Counted from the first letter of the stretch, positions 24,049-32,040 are shown. The stretch: 47,717 nt of DNA from an uncultured Bacteroidales bacterium (GCA_937914945.1 CALGJF010000033.1:1-47717); one strand, 5' to 3'. The notes: generated by a model not told the origin, from the letters alone. Program-made: numbers and translations.

Positions 24049-24215
24049 AAATATCAGTGTGATGCGTGGTAAGCGGTGGCGAAATTACTAAATTTATTCC
24101 TATTAACAGCTAAAACCCGCTTTTGGTGCTAAAAAAAAGCACTTTTTTTTTATTTGTTCAAAAAAAGTCGTACATTGCAAAAGAAAACTAATATTAACCA
24201 TAAACAGATACTCGT

Positions 24216-24704
24216 ATGAAACGAATGATGTTGCTTTTTGCAGCCCTTTTAATAGGGGGTGCCGCTTATGTGAACGCACAGCAGGTTGTTGATAAGGACC
24301 TTTGCGGCTTGTGGCAATATGTTGAAGAACGTGTGGCTCCCGATGGCTCTATCCAATACATTGGCAAGCCTGTGTTTAAGAGTATAAATCAGGATAACTC
24401 CTATTTTGCAATGGTGTGTGTAACCATTGATGTTGCAGGCAGCGAAAAGGAGAAACCCTACTCGGTAACAGAGACCTATGTTACACAGCGTGGCGAAATA
24501 GAGGTAAAGGCTGTAGGCAACTATCTGGAATACATTGCCGAACACTACACAAATCCCGGTCTCACAAATACCATTACAAGCTTGAAGTATGAGTTCAAGG
24601 ATGCCGATAAGAATATAATGTATATCGAATATCTCACAGCCAACAACAATGATACATGGTTTGGAGAGACTTGGAGAAAGGTACAGCCCTTTGGAAGTAA
24701 ATGA
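24216..24704 (+). CDS. DUF4488 secreted protein
   Basis: A 162-aa protein with a cleavable signal peptide (hydrophobic residues 5-18, cleavage likely after YVNAQ). The mature part LCGLWQYVEERV...KPVFKSINQDNSYFAM...TYVTQRGEIEV...YLEYIAEHYTNPGLTNTITSLKYEF is the pattern of DUF4488, a small lipocalin-like periplasmic domain of unknown function in Bacteroidales. It has its own upstream region with a plausible -7 (TACATTGCA at 24171) but no well-spaced -33. Its stop is followed by a terminator shared with the regulator gene on the other strand. Confidence 0.8.
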   Translation: MKRMMLLFAALLIGGAAYVNAQQVVDKDLCGLWQYVEERVAPDGSIQYIGKPVFKSINQDNSYFAMVCVTIDVAGSEKEKPYSVTETYVTQRGEIEVKAVGNYLEYIAEHYTNPGLTNTITSLKYEFKDADKNIMYIEYLTANNNDTWFGETWRKVQPFGSK

Positions 24705-24721
24705 TAAAAACGATAACAATA

Positions 24722-24753
24722 AAAAAATCCGAGAAATATTTCTCGGATTTTTT
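24722..24753. terminator. Bidirectional terminator at the end of the iron cluster
   Basis: Perfect 32-bp palindrome with core TCCGAGAAATATTTCTCGGA flanked by A6 and T6. It serves the convergent DUF4488 gene and the LuxR-type regulator. Confidence 0.88.
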
Positions 24754-24757
24754 ATTG

Positions 24758-25351
24758 TCAATTAAAGTCGGACATATCCACCAGCTTGTTCATTATGGCA
24801 TACACGGTGAGGCCCGAGATGCTGTTTATACCCAATTTCTGCGATATGTTGCGGCGGTGCGAGATTACAGTGTAAATGGATATGTTGAATTCGTCGGCAA
24901 TCTCCTTGTTGGTCTTTCCTTTTGCCACTGCGGTGAGTATATCGCGTTCGCGTGTTGATAGTTCGTTAATGTCGTTCCTTGGTACTTGTGTGGCATCCTC
25001 AATCGCACTTCTCAGTTTCTGTACTATGCGTTGTGCGCTGTCGTATATGCCTATACAACCATTGTATTGGCGCAACACGCTCTCCTCGTAGCTTGCTTGT
25101 GTAAGTGCCACAATGGTTAGATTCTCCTTGCCAAAGTATGAGCGTATGTCGAACCGTTCATTGTAGTCTATAACCACGGGGTTTATTATGATTATATCGA
25201 TGTCGCTGTTCTGCGCATTGAAATAGCTCGGATTGCTCAGTGTTTGAACAATAGTGAACTCGGGGCTGCGAGCTATTATGGCCGATATGCCTGCCGATAC
25301 AATCTCCGACGGCTCTATCAGCAATATCTTGTATTTGTTACTCTTCTCCAT
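24758..25351 (-). CDS. LuxR-type regulator with a degenerate receiver domain
   Basis: A 197-aa protein with NarL/FixJ architecture. The HTH_LuxR domain (about 130-195) is intact: LSTRERDILTAVAKGKTNKEIA, then ISIYTVISHRRNISQKLGI. The receiver-like half lacks the phosphorylation apparatus: the acidic pair is E13-P14, the phospho-accepting Asp is replaced by Asn57 (DIIIINP), and the conserved Lys is missing. It therefore is probably controlled by something other than phosphorylation, perhaps a bound ligand or expression level. Its start overlaps the end of the hemerythrin gene by 14 bp, which couples their translation and places it last in the feoAB-hemerythrin operon. Confidence 0.88.
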   Translation of the reverse strand: MEKSNKYKILLIEPSEIVSAGISAIIARSPEFTIVQTLSNPSYFNAQNSDIDIIIINPVVIDYNERFDIRSYFGKENLTIVALTQASYEESVLRQYNGCIGIYDSAQRIVQKLRSAIEDATQVPRNDINELSTRERDILTAVAKGKTNKEIADEFNISIYTVISHRRNISQKLGINSISGLTVYAIMNKLVDMSDFN

Positions 25352-26045
25352 ACTCTTTTTCCATAATTTCCACCAAGGGAATAAGCAGTTTGTTCTCTAT
25401 GAGCGAGTGCTTGCGCAAATCGTTTTCAACAGCATAAATATCGTTTAGCAAATCGAATCGCACCAACGATGAGTGTTCCTCGGGCAGATATTTTATGATG
25501 ATGTTTTTAAGGTCATTTAGTTTCTCGCTTATGTTGCTGTGGTTGTCCTCGAATTTACTTATCTGATAGGCATCATCGTTTTTCTTGCCACCCGCTTGCA
25601 GGCTTTCGATGTAGGGGAATACAATATCCTCTTCGTATCTGAAGTGGTTGTTTACCTCGTTGTCGTAATCGTCGTAGAATTTGTCTATCAGACGGCGGTT
25701 TACATCGTCAAGTTCCTTTACAAGGTTGTGTACGCTGTTGTGTATGGTGGGGAAGCATACCTCGGTGTAGAACTTGTGCGATGCACGCAAGTAGGTTGTT
25801 ATATTGGCAATGTCGCTCTTGGCAAGCTCTTCGATGTGCGGACGGTAGTGACGGAACGAGTATATATTGCATATTTCCAAGAACAGCGCAGTGGATATGT
25901 TGTAGCGGGTGCATATATCCTGTACGGTAGCTTCGCCGAATCCTAAACGTATGTTCAGGCGTTGGAGGATTGATAGCAGGCTGTTGTCGGCAGCAATAAG
26001 TTCTGCCATCTTCATCTGTTTTTTGTATGTTGTCTCTATTGTCAT
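25338..26045 (-). CDS. Hemerythrin-domain protein, RIC/ScdA-like
   Basis: A 235-aa protein. Residues about 18-60 (LLSILQRLNIRLGFGEATVQDICTRY) resemble the N-terminal domain of ScdA/YtfE iron-cluster repair proteins, though the usual CCGG is absent. Residues about 85-230 form a four-helix hemerythrin bundle with His/Glu ligands in SHKFYTEVCFPTIH, NNHFRYEEDIVFP, DNHSNISEKL and LRKHSLIENKLLIP. RIC proteins carry a di-iron site and restore Fe-S clusters after nitrosative or oxidative damage. It sits 25 bases downstream of feoAB and overlaps the regulator gene, which supports an iron or nitrosative-stress role. Confidence 0.85.
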   Translation of the reverse strand: MTIETTYKKQMKMAELIAADNSLLSILQRLNIRLGFGEATVQDICTRYNISTALFLEICNIYSFRHYRPHIEELAKSDIANITTYLRASHKFYTEVCFPTIHNSVHNLVKELDDVNRRLIDKFYDDYDNEVNNHFRYEEDIVFPYIESLQAGGKKNDDAYQISKFEDNHSNISEKLNDLKNIIIKYLPEEHSSLVRFDLLNDIYAVENDLRKHSLIENKLLIPLVEIMEKEYGEE

Positions 26046-26070
26046 CTGTTTTTCTGTTTTTTAGTTGTTA

Positions 26071-28467
26071 TCATAATAGTCCTCCTATGAGGTAAACAAT
26101 GTAGCCTGCCACCCATGCCACTGCAGTATTATATACCACCGAGAAGAGTGCCCACATGCGGCTCCCTGTCTCTGTTGCAATGGTTGCAATGGTTGCAATG
26201 CATGGGAAAAAGAGCAGGATGAATACAAGGAATGCGGCAGCAGAACGCGGAGTGAAGTCGCCCGACTTTATAAGGTCCTCTTCAATACCGGCCTCGGTGT
26301 CGCTGCTGTAAAGTACGCCAAATGTGCTCACTACAAGTTCCTTTGCCGGAATACTTGTTATGATGGCCACGCTTGAGCGCCAATTCTGCCCAAGTGGTGC
26401 CATTACCGGCTCTATGGCGCGCCCAATCATTCCAATGAATGACGATTCGTAGCCTCCGCCGTTTGCAATCTGTTCTGTATTGGCGGGTGAGCCATGGTTG
26501 TTCTCCGCTGGGCGTGGGAAATAGCTGAGGAACCATATTATGATTGTTGCAACAAGTATTGTTGTGCCTATTTTCCTTATGTACTGTTCGCACTTTTCCC
26601 ACATATGGCGCAGTGTGGCACGCAGTGTGGGTATGCGGTAGGGTGGCAGCTCCATTACAAATGGTGTCTCGTCTTTTTTGAAGCGTGTGCAGCGCAGCAA
26701 TCGTGCGGTTAGCACGGCTACAACTATTCCCAGCAGGTATAGCGAAATGAGCACGGTGGGGGCATATCCGGGGAAGAATGCTCCCGCAAACAGTACCAAT
26801 ACCGGCAAGCGCGCACTGCACGACATAAATGGAGTTACCAATATGGTTATTATGCGGCTACTGCGGCTCTCAATGGTGCGGGTGGCCATTATGGCCGGCA
26901 CGTTGCACCCAAATCCCATGAGCATGGGGATAAAGGATTTACCATGCAATCCCATCTTGTGCATGAGCCTGTCCATTATGAATGCGGCACGTGCCATGTA
27001 CCCCGAATCCTCCATAAGCGATATAAAGAGATACAGTATCAGTATCTGCGGAATAAATACTGCCACACTGCCCACTCCGCCTATAATGCCGTCTACAACA
27101 AGGTCCTGTATTGCCCCTTCGGGTATGATATGTTTCACCCAATCGCCCAAAAGTAAGAAGAGGCTATCAATCCAATCCTGTGGGTAAGCACCAAGGAGGA
27201 ATACCGTATAGAACATTACCCACATTACGAGTATGAATATGGGGAAGCCGAGCCAGCGGTTTGCCACAAGGCGGTCTATGCGGTGTGTGTGTCTATGCGT
27301 GTCTTTGTTGCCGGGCGTGAATGTTTCCTGTAACGCACCATTTATGAAACCATATTTGGCATCGCTTATGGCTGTTTCAACATCTATGTTCAGGCTTGCC
27401 TGTATCCTCTTGGCGGCGCGGTCGGCCATCGTTTCCCATCGGCTCAGATTGGTGCAGGCGTGCAGTTGTGCCATGGCCTCTTTGTCCTGTTCCAAAAGTT
27501 TAAGTGCCCAATAGCGCACGGGAAATTGGTAGGGCAGGTCGCTTGCTTTGTGCATCTCCTCGGAGAGGGGAGCAAGCTCGCTTTCGAGCGTGTTACCATA
27601 GTTTATGTGTATGTGTCTTATGGTATTGTTTTTGCCCTCGAACAGCTCAATGACAATGTCGAGCAGCTTGTCCAATCCCTTTCCTGTCTTTGCAATCACC
27701 GGCACCATGGGGATACCCATCATACCGCCAAGGTGTTCGTAGTCTATGTTCGCGCCGCTTGCCAGCAGTTCGTCGTACATGTTTAGTGCAACAACGGTAC
27801 GCAGGTTCATGTCGATAAGCTCGGTGGTTAGGTACAGATTGCGCTCGATGTTCGATGCCACAACCGAATTTATTATAATGTCGGGCATCTGCTCAAAAAG
27901 GTGGCGACGTACATAAATCTCCTCGGGCGAATATGCCGCGATGGAGTATGTGCCGGGCAGGTCGGTAATGTTTATGCGGTAGCCTTTGTAGTTGAAACTG
28001 CCTGTTTTGGCATCTATGGTAACACCGCTGTAATTGCCCACATGCTCGTTCTCGCCCGCAACGGCATTGAATATGGATGTTTTTCCGCTGTTTGGGTTAC
28101 CCACAAGGGCAACATTTATCACATTGTTCTTTTTGGTGGATACCTTGCGCTGTGTGCAATTCCTGCATGCGCAGCCGTTACACTCTTCGCATGCCGAAAA
28201 ACAGCTGAACGATGGCGCGGGAGTGAGTTCCTTTTTTGCCTCTTCCTCGGGCAGTACCTCAATCATGTCGGCCTCGCCACGGCGCAAGGATACATCGTAG
28301 CCCATTATGTGGTATTTTATGGGGTCGTGCATGGGGGAGTCGAGGACCGATTGTACCTTCTCTCCTCTAATGAAACCCATCTCCATTATTCGTTTGCGGA
28401 ATCCTCCATGCCCCGACAAACGCACAATGACAGCGGTTTCCCCGTTTTTAAGCTCCGAAAGTTTCAT
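26071..28467 (-). CDS. feoB: FeoA-FeoB fusion ferrous iron transporter
   Basis: A 798-aa fusion. I chose the ATG at 28467 because it opens the FeoA fold (MKLSELKNGETAVIVRL) and fits the promoter; an earlier in-frame start would place the -7 region in coding sequence. Order: FeoA SH3-like domain (1-72); a Cys-rich linker with six Cys at 89, 93, 96, 99, 101 and 104; G domain with G1 GNPNSGKT (123-130), G3 DLPGTYS, G4 NMYD; then the FeoB membrane core with gate motifs GFGCNVPAI and FMSCSARLPV. It imports Fe(II) across the inner membrane. First gene of the feoAB-hemerythrin-regulator cluster. Confidence 0.95.
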   Translation of the reverse strand: MKLSELKNGETAVIVRLSGHGGFRKRIMEMGFIRGEKVQSVLDSPMHDPIKYHIMGYDVSLRRGEADMIEVLPEEEAKKELTPAPSFSCFSACEECNGCACRNCTQRKVSTKKNNVINVALVGNPNSGKTSIFNAVAGENEHVGNYSGVTIDAKTGSFNYKGYRINITDLPGTYSIAAYSPEEIYVRRHLFEQMPDIIINSVVASNIERNLYLTTELIDMNLRTVVALNMYDELLASGANIDYEHLGGMMGIPMVPVIAKTGKGLDKLLDIVIELFEGKNNTIRHIHINYGNTLESELAPLSEEMHKASDLPYQFPVRYWALKLLEQDKEAMAQLHACTNLSRWETMADRAAKRIQASLNIDVETAISDAKYGFINGALQETFTPGNKDTHRHTHRIDRLVANRWLGFPIFILVMWVMFYTVFLLGAYPQDWIDSLFLLLGDWVKHIIPEGAIQDLVVDGIIGGVGSVAVFIPQILILYLFISLMEDSGYMARAAFIMDRLMHKMGLHGKSFIPMLMGFGCNVPAIMATRTIESRSSRIITILVTPFMSCSARLPVLVLFAGAFFPGYAPTVLISLYLLGIVVAVLTARLLRCTRFKKDETPFVMELPPYRIPTLRATLRHMWEKCEQYIRKIGTTILVATIIIWFLSYFPRPAENNHGSPANTEQIANGGGYESSFIGMIGRAIEPVMAPLGQNWRSSVAIITSIPAKELVVSTFGVLYSSDTEAGIEEDLIKSGDFTPRSAAAFLVFILLFFPCIATIATIATETGSRMWALFSVVYNTAVAWVAGYIVYLIGGLL

Positions 28468-28526
28468 ATATTGTTTTCTCTTTTCTTCTTTTATTATGAT
28501 TCTTTTTGCAATAGGATGGTTCAACC

Positions 28527-28549
28527 CTATTTTTGCTTTGCAAAAATAG
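28527..28549. promoter_or_regulatory. Palindromic operator overlapping the feoAB -7 element
   Basis: Perfect inverted repeat CTATTTTTGC-TTT-GCAAAAATAG, 10-bp arms. Its right arm contains the minus-strand -7 and its left arm covers the start-site region of the feoAB transcript. A dimeric repressor here would block transcription. It does not match the classic Fur box (GATAATGATTATC) closely; a Fur-like, DtxR-like or FNR-like regulator is possible. Confidence 0.6.
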
Positions 28550-28571
28550 CTCCCTTTTCCTACTCTCGCAA
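28540..28571 (-). promoter_or_regulatory. feoAB promoter
   Basis: On the minus strand, TTG (28569-28571) is followed after exactly 20 bp by TATTTTTGC (28540-28548), a perfect TAnnTTTGC. The leader to the ATG at 28467 is about 65 nt. Confidence 0.8.
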
Positions 28572-28699
28572 TAGTTGTTTTTTGTAAAATAACCTGTTTA
28601 GTGGTTATTAATGACTATAAGTGTGTCGTTTTTTTGTATTTTTTTATCAAAATACCTATATGTTGTTACTGTTTTGTGTGAAAATCATATTTTTAGTGA

Positions 28700-28730
28700 T
28701 TGCAGGCTTGCTTTTTACACTATACTTTTG
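28700..28730 (+). promoter_or_regulatory. Strong orphan promoter of a candidate sRNA
   Basis: TTG at 28700-28702, gap of exactly 20 bp, then TACTTTTG (C follows) at 28723-28730. This is a consensus Bacteroidota promoter pointing right, with no credible coding sequence in front of it. The start site would be near 28737. Confidence 0.7.
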
Positions 28731-28736
28731 CATCAA

Positions 28737-28850
28737 GAATAAACCAGACAATAAATTGTATTATCCCCAATCAGCAAGGTGGGTTCAGTCCTTTCCTGCC
28801 AAGCATAACAGAGGGCATCGCGCGTAAGCCGGCGATGCCCTCTGCTGTTT
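28737..28850 (+). ncRNA. Candidate small RNA, about 110 nt
   Basis: Starts just after a consensus promoter and ends at a strong hairpin (28809-28844: 13-bp perfect stem CAGAGGGCATCGC with its complement). The middle contains a GC-rich segment (28776-28803) that could pair partly with itself (GGTGGG with CCTGCC-like bases). I cannot match it to tmRNA, SRP RNA, RNase P or a riboswitch. The hairpin lacks a clean U-run, which lowers confidence. Confidence 0.4.
28809..28844. terminator. GC-rich hairpin, terminator-like
   Basis: 13-bp perfect stem CAGAGGGCATCGC / GCGATGCCCTCTG with a 10-nt loop. It could end the candidate sRNA (plus) or the His-rich gene (minus, stop at 28876). Neither side has a strong T run. 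Confidence 0.6.
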
Positions 28851-28875
28851 AAGTATGATTAGTTATCTTTTTTAT

Positions 28876-29328
28876 TTAGTTCGCAAGTAGCGATATGAGG
28901 CCCACAACGCCTATTGCTACAGCTGCTGCACTTGCCACATCGTTGTCGCAATGATAATGCACGCGGGGTGCAGGGTGATGCACTACAACGGGGCGAGGAG
29001 CAGGGTGGTGTACCACTACGGGCGGGGGGCAGCTGTGTGTAACGTGAACGGGAGCCGGTGCATGGTGATGAACCACCTGTGGCTTGTGATGCACAACCTG
29101 CGGCCTGTGGTGTACCTCTGGCTTGTGCTTGGCAACTACTTTGTGGTTATTTGCCACATGATGTCTGTTATCTCGTTTCTCCACTATTATATCCTTGCGG
29201 TTGCCACCTCTGTTGGGGGTGCGACTCTCAATGCGGGGGCGGTTGTTATCTCTGTTCTTCTGTGCCATCATTTGGGCAGGCATAAGCATTGAACTTACAA
29301 GTACTGCAATCATCATAATCTTTTTCAT
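28876..29328 (-). CDS. His-rich exported protein
   Basis: A 150-aa protein starting at the ATG at 29328 (an upstream GTG in frame is less likely). Signal peptide MKKIMMIAVLVSSMLMP... with probable cleavage near AQMMAQ. The mature part is basic and low-complexity: an Arg/Asn-rich segment, then about 80 residues with 19 His in units such as VVHHKPQVVHHH and VVVHHPAPRP, then a hydrophobic C-terminal segment (ASAAAVAIGVVGLISLLA) that could be an anchor. His density suggests periplasmic metal binding (Zn, Ni, Cu or heme), inferred only. It has its own consensus promoter. No known family is recognised. Confidence 0.8.
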   Translation of the reverse strand: MKKIMMIAVLVSSMLMPAQMMAQKNRDNNRPRIESRTPNRGGNRKDIIVEKRDNRHHVANNHKVVAKHKPEVHHRPQVVHHKPQVVHHHAPAPVHVTHSCPPPVVVHHPAPRPVVVHHPAPRVHYHCDNDVASAAAVAIGVVGLISLLAN

Positions 29329-29375
29329 AATCTTCACAATTTAATGGTTAAACATTTTCTGTTGTTTCTGTGGTA

Positions 29376-29407
29376 GCAAAGGTATGAATGAGAAAATCTC
29401 CCCGCAA
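29376..29407 (-). promoter_or_regulatory. Promoter of the His-rich protein gene
   Basis: Minus strand TTG (29405-29407), 20 bp, TACCTTTGC (29376-29384), a perfect TAnnTTTGC. The -33 lies within the stem of the upstream terminator at 29395-29437. Confidence 0.75.
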
Positions 29408-29437
29408 CGATATTTTCCTAATCGTTGCGGGGAGATT
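29395..29437 (-). terminator. Terminator of the sialic-acid operon
   Basis: Perfect 17-bp stem AATCTCCCCGCAACGAT / ATCGTTGCGGGGAGATT with a 9-nt loop. In the minus direction it is followed by TTTTCTCATT. It lies 36 bases after the stop of the mutarotase-symporter gene. Confidence 0.88.
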
Positions 29438-29473
29438 CCCTATTTAGTGAGGGATTTCTCCCTTGTCTCTTTT

Positions 29474-31990
29474 TTATTTACTGCTCTTGAGGTATGAGCC
29501 TATCGATAGCAGCCATGCCGCCACAATGCTCACAGCCATACCGATAGCTCCGTAGAGCAGGAAGTTGGCGTCGGTGTATTCGCTCATAAGGAATACCACA
29601 ATCTCGCCTGCCACAAATCCGGCAAGTGCGGCGTACCCCTTTACACGTTTCATAAACACGGCAATGAAGAAGAGGCCGCCCAATCCGCTGGTTAGCAGTC
29701 CAAGTACCTCGTTGAAGAAATCAAGGAACGATTGTATGTTCCATGTTGCCATGAGCAAGGCAAGCAACAGGCCTATCATACCACTTACTATCGAGCCCCA
29801 ACGTGCCACCACTACCAATTGTGAATCGGTGGTTGAGGGGCGGAACCGCTTCCAAAAGTCGATGGAGAATGCTGTGGCCACGCTGTTGATGTTGCTCGAA
29901 ATTGTACTCATGGTGGCGGCGAATATTGCGGCTATGAGCGCACCGGCAATGCCGGCAGGCATCTGGCTCATCATGAAGAAGGGGAAGATGGCATCAGATT
30001 GTCCCATGGTGATATCGAGCTCTGCGGGGTGCGTTTTGTAGAAAGTATAAAGGCCTGTACCTATCATATAGAAGGCCACCGATACAAACACGCTCATCAC
30101 GCCGTTTACCAAAATACCGCGGCCGGCCGCCTTTTCGTCGGGAGTGGTGAGGTAACGCTGTATCACCGTCTGGTCCGATGTATATGATATAAGGTTGTTT
30201 GCAAGGCCTCCAAGCAGAATAACCCACCATGTGGCTTGCGACCATGTGTTGTTGAGGTTAAACAGTTGGAATTTGTCATTGTCCATGGCTATGTCGATGC
30301 AACCGCTAATGCCACCCTCGGTGCTCATAGCCAAATATACCACGGCAAACAATGCACCGAATACAAGTATAAGCCCCTGAATAACATCGCCCCATATAAC
30401 AGCCTCCACGCCACCCATGGTGCAGTAGATTATGGTTACCAATCCCATGAGTACTATGCACATATATATATCTATGCCTGTTACGGCTGTGAGTGCCAGC
30501 GAGGGGAGGTATAGTACAATGGCCATGCGCACAATCATGAACACAGAGAACAGTGTAGATGCCAGCAGGCGTGTAAAGAGGTTGAAACGCTGCTCAAGTA
30601 TCTCATATGCGCTGGTAACATTCAGTTTGCGGAAGTATGGCAGATAGTACTTAATTACGGGGAAACTTACAAGCAATATCATCCACAGCATGGGGTAATA
30701 GGTCCAGTCTGTGGTATATGATTTTGCGGGGATGGTCATATAGGTGATGGCCGATAGCATGGTGGCATAAATGCTTATACCGGCAGCCCACCAGGGAATG
30801 CGACCGCCGCCCTTGAAGAAGTCATCAGCGCTGTTCTCCTTGCGCATAAAGTAGATTCCCATGCCCAGCATGCTTATGAGGTAGAGTATCAATATAGTCC
30901 AGTTGAGCCATCCAAAGCTCTTGTCGTTTGTTACCTCGATGTGGGTTACATCACTGCTGCGCACCCCGGGCATCAATTCGCCCCCGCTGTAACTCCAACC
31001 CTTTCCACCTGTCTCGGCTGTGAGGCAGGCACCGGCGCGTGCCAGCAGGCTGTTGCCGGGCAACAGGCCCCATGAGTCGGTGATGGTGTGGTATATGAGT
31101 ACATCCTTGCGGAAATTGTACCATTCGGGTGAGTGGCGCAGATAGAGGCTGTCCTGCTCACCTTTTATTGCGCTGAGGAATATGTCGTGATTGACGCCGC
31201 CAAAGAATATTACATGGCTGTAACCAACTGCGCTGCATGTGCTGCCCACAACGGCTTGGCGCACCTGCTCGCGCTTGCCATCATCTGTATTGTCGTTCCA
31301 CGCCATGGTGGGTGTTGTGCGTCTCCATTGTGAGGCATCCGCTACACCTTTCTTTAATTCGGCAACGGGTATATATACACCATCGGTATGTACCATGGCT
31401 TCATGCCCATCGCTCTTTGGTTGGTATCCGCCAAAAACAAAAAGGGCATAACCGTTTGCCGTGTTTTGCACGGCAACGCATGGTTGCAGGCGGCAGCCAT
31501 CGGGCAGGGTGGCTGCTACGCTCCAAGCCTTGCCCTCACAGGGAAATTTAAGAGCATATACCTCCTTGTTTGGTATGCCGTTGCTTTGTCCGCCGACTAC
31601 CCATATAGTGCCGTCGTGGTATGTGGCGGCAAAATTGTCAATCCCTTTGGGCAACGCAGCAATGGTGGCTCGGGTGCCATCGGTTGCATTTGTGAAGGTA
31701 CACTCGCCAAGCGAACCTGTGGCATCCATTCCACCTATATACACCACGCCGTCGGGTACTTGCACCGCAGCTCCGTAAGCACAGGGATAATATACTTTCT
31801 CGCCACCATCGGCACAAGGCACGTTGGGGAAATTGCATCCTCCGTATGTTGCCAATTCGCCCTTTATCCACCCTGCATAGTGCCCCGAAACGGCTCTATC
31901 CATGGGTGTTGAAGGCTGCACTATAACTCGGTTCTGCGCCATGCCGAGCATGCAGCAGAGGAGCAGTGATAGTAATAGATATTTTTTCAT
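29474..31990 (-). CDS. NanM-like mutarotase fused to a sodium:solute symporter
   Basis: An 838-aa fusion. The chosen ATG at 31990 opens a signal peptide (MKKYLLLSLLLCCMLGMAQ). Residues about 25-352 are a cyclically permuted Kelch beta-propeller, the NanM sialate mutarotase type (repeats with VYIGGMD, WVVGGQSNG, FVFGGYQ, IFFGGVNHD). Residues about 359-838 are a sodium:solute symporter (SSS) with roughly 13 helices, including ADDFFKGGGRIPWWAAGISIYATMLSAITYM near the first helix and DQTVIQRYLTTPDEKAAGRGIL. With an N-out SSS topology the propeller would face the periplasm, so alpha-sialate could be converted to the beta anomer next to its own importer. Last gene of the nanA-epimerase cluster. Confidence 0.88.
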   Translation of the reverse strand: MKKYLLLSLLLCCMLGMAQNRVIVQPSTPMDRAVSGHYAGWIKGELATYGGCNFPNVPCADGGEKVYYPCAYGAAVQVPDGVVYIGGMDATGSLGECTFTNATDGTRATIAALPKGIDNFAATYHDGTIWVVGGQSNGIPNKEVYALKFPCEGKAWSVAATLPDGCRLQPCVAVQNTANGYALFVFGGYQPKSDGHEAMVHTDGVYIPVAELKKGVADASQWRRTTPTMAWNDNTDDGKREQVRQAVVGSTCSAVGYSHVIFFGGVNHDIFLSAIKGEQDSLYLRHSPEWYNFRKDVLIYHTITDSWGLLPGNSLLARAGACLTAETGGKGWSYSGGELMPGVRSSDVTHIEVTNDKSFGWLNWTILILYLISMLGMGIYFMRKENSADDFFKGGGRIPWWAAGISIYATMLSAITYMTIPAKSYTTDWTYYPMLWMILLVSFPVIKYYLPYFRKLNVTSAYEILEQRFNLFTRLLASTLFSVFMIVRMAIVLYLPSLALTAVTGIDIYMCIVLMGLVTIIYCTMGGVEAVIWGDVIQGLILVFGALFAVVYLAMSTEGGISGCIDIAMDNDKFQLFNLNNTWSQATWWVILLGGLANNLISYTSDQTVIQRYLTTPDEKAAGRGILVNGVMSVFVSVAFYMIGTGLYTFYKTHPAELDITMGQSDAIFPFFMMSQMPAGIAGALIAAIFAATMSTISSNINSVATAFSIDFWKRFRPSTTDSQLVVVARWGSIVSGMIGLLLALLMATWNIQSFLDFFNEVLGLLTSGLGGLFFIAVFMKRVKGYAALAGFVAGEIVVFLMSEYTDANFLLYGAIGMAVSIVAAWLLSIGSYLKSSK

Positions 31991-32040
31991 AAAGTAATTA
32001 TTGTACGCGTTTTCAATGATGATGAAAATACTTTGTGTGG

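Larger units (their letters stand above)
28468..28875. other. Intergenic region with feoAB operator and a candidate small RNA
   Basis: This 408-base gap holds, from left to right, the feoAB leader, its promoter and palindrome (28527-28571), an AT-rich stretch, a strong plus-strand promoter (28700-28730), a stretch of about 110 nt with no credible gene, and a GC hairpin (28809-28844). A 68-codon frame at 28621-28827 is hydrophobic then random and is not convincing. Confidence 0.65.

Noticed and set aside
28621..28827. A 68-codon frame with a hydrophobic N-terminal half upstream of the His-rich gene
   Set aside because: The AT-rich half would look hydrophobic in any frame, the promoter at 28700-28730 lies inside it, and the C-terminal half shows no recognisable fold.
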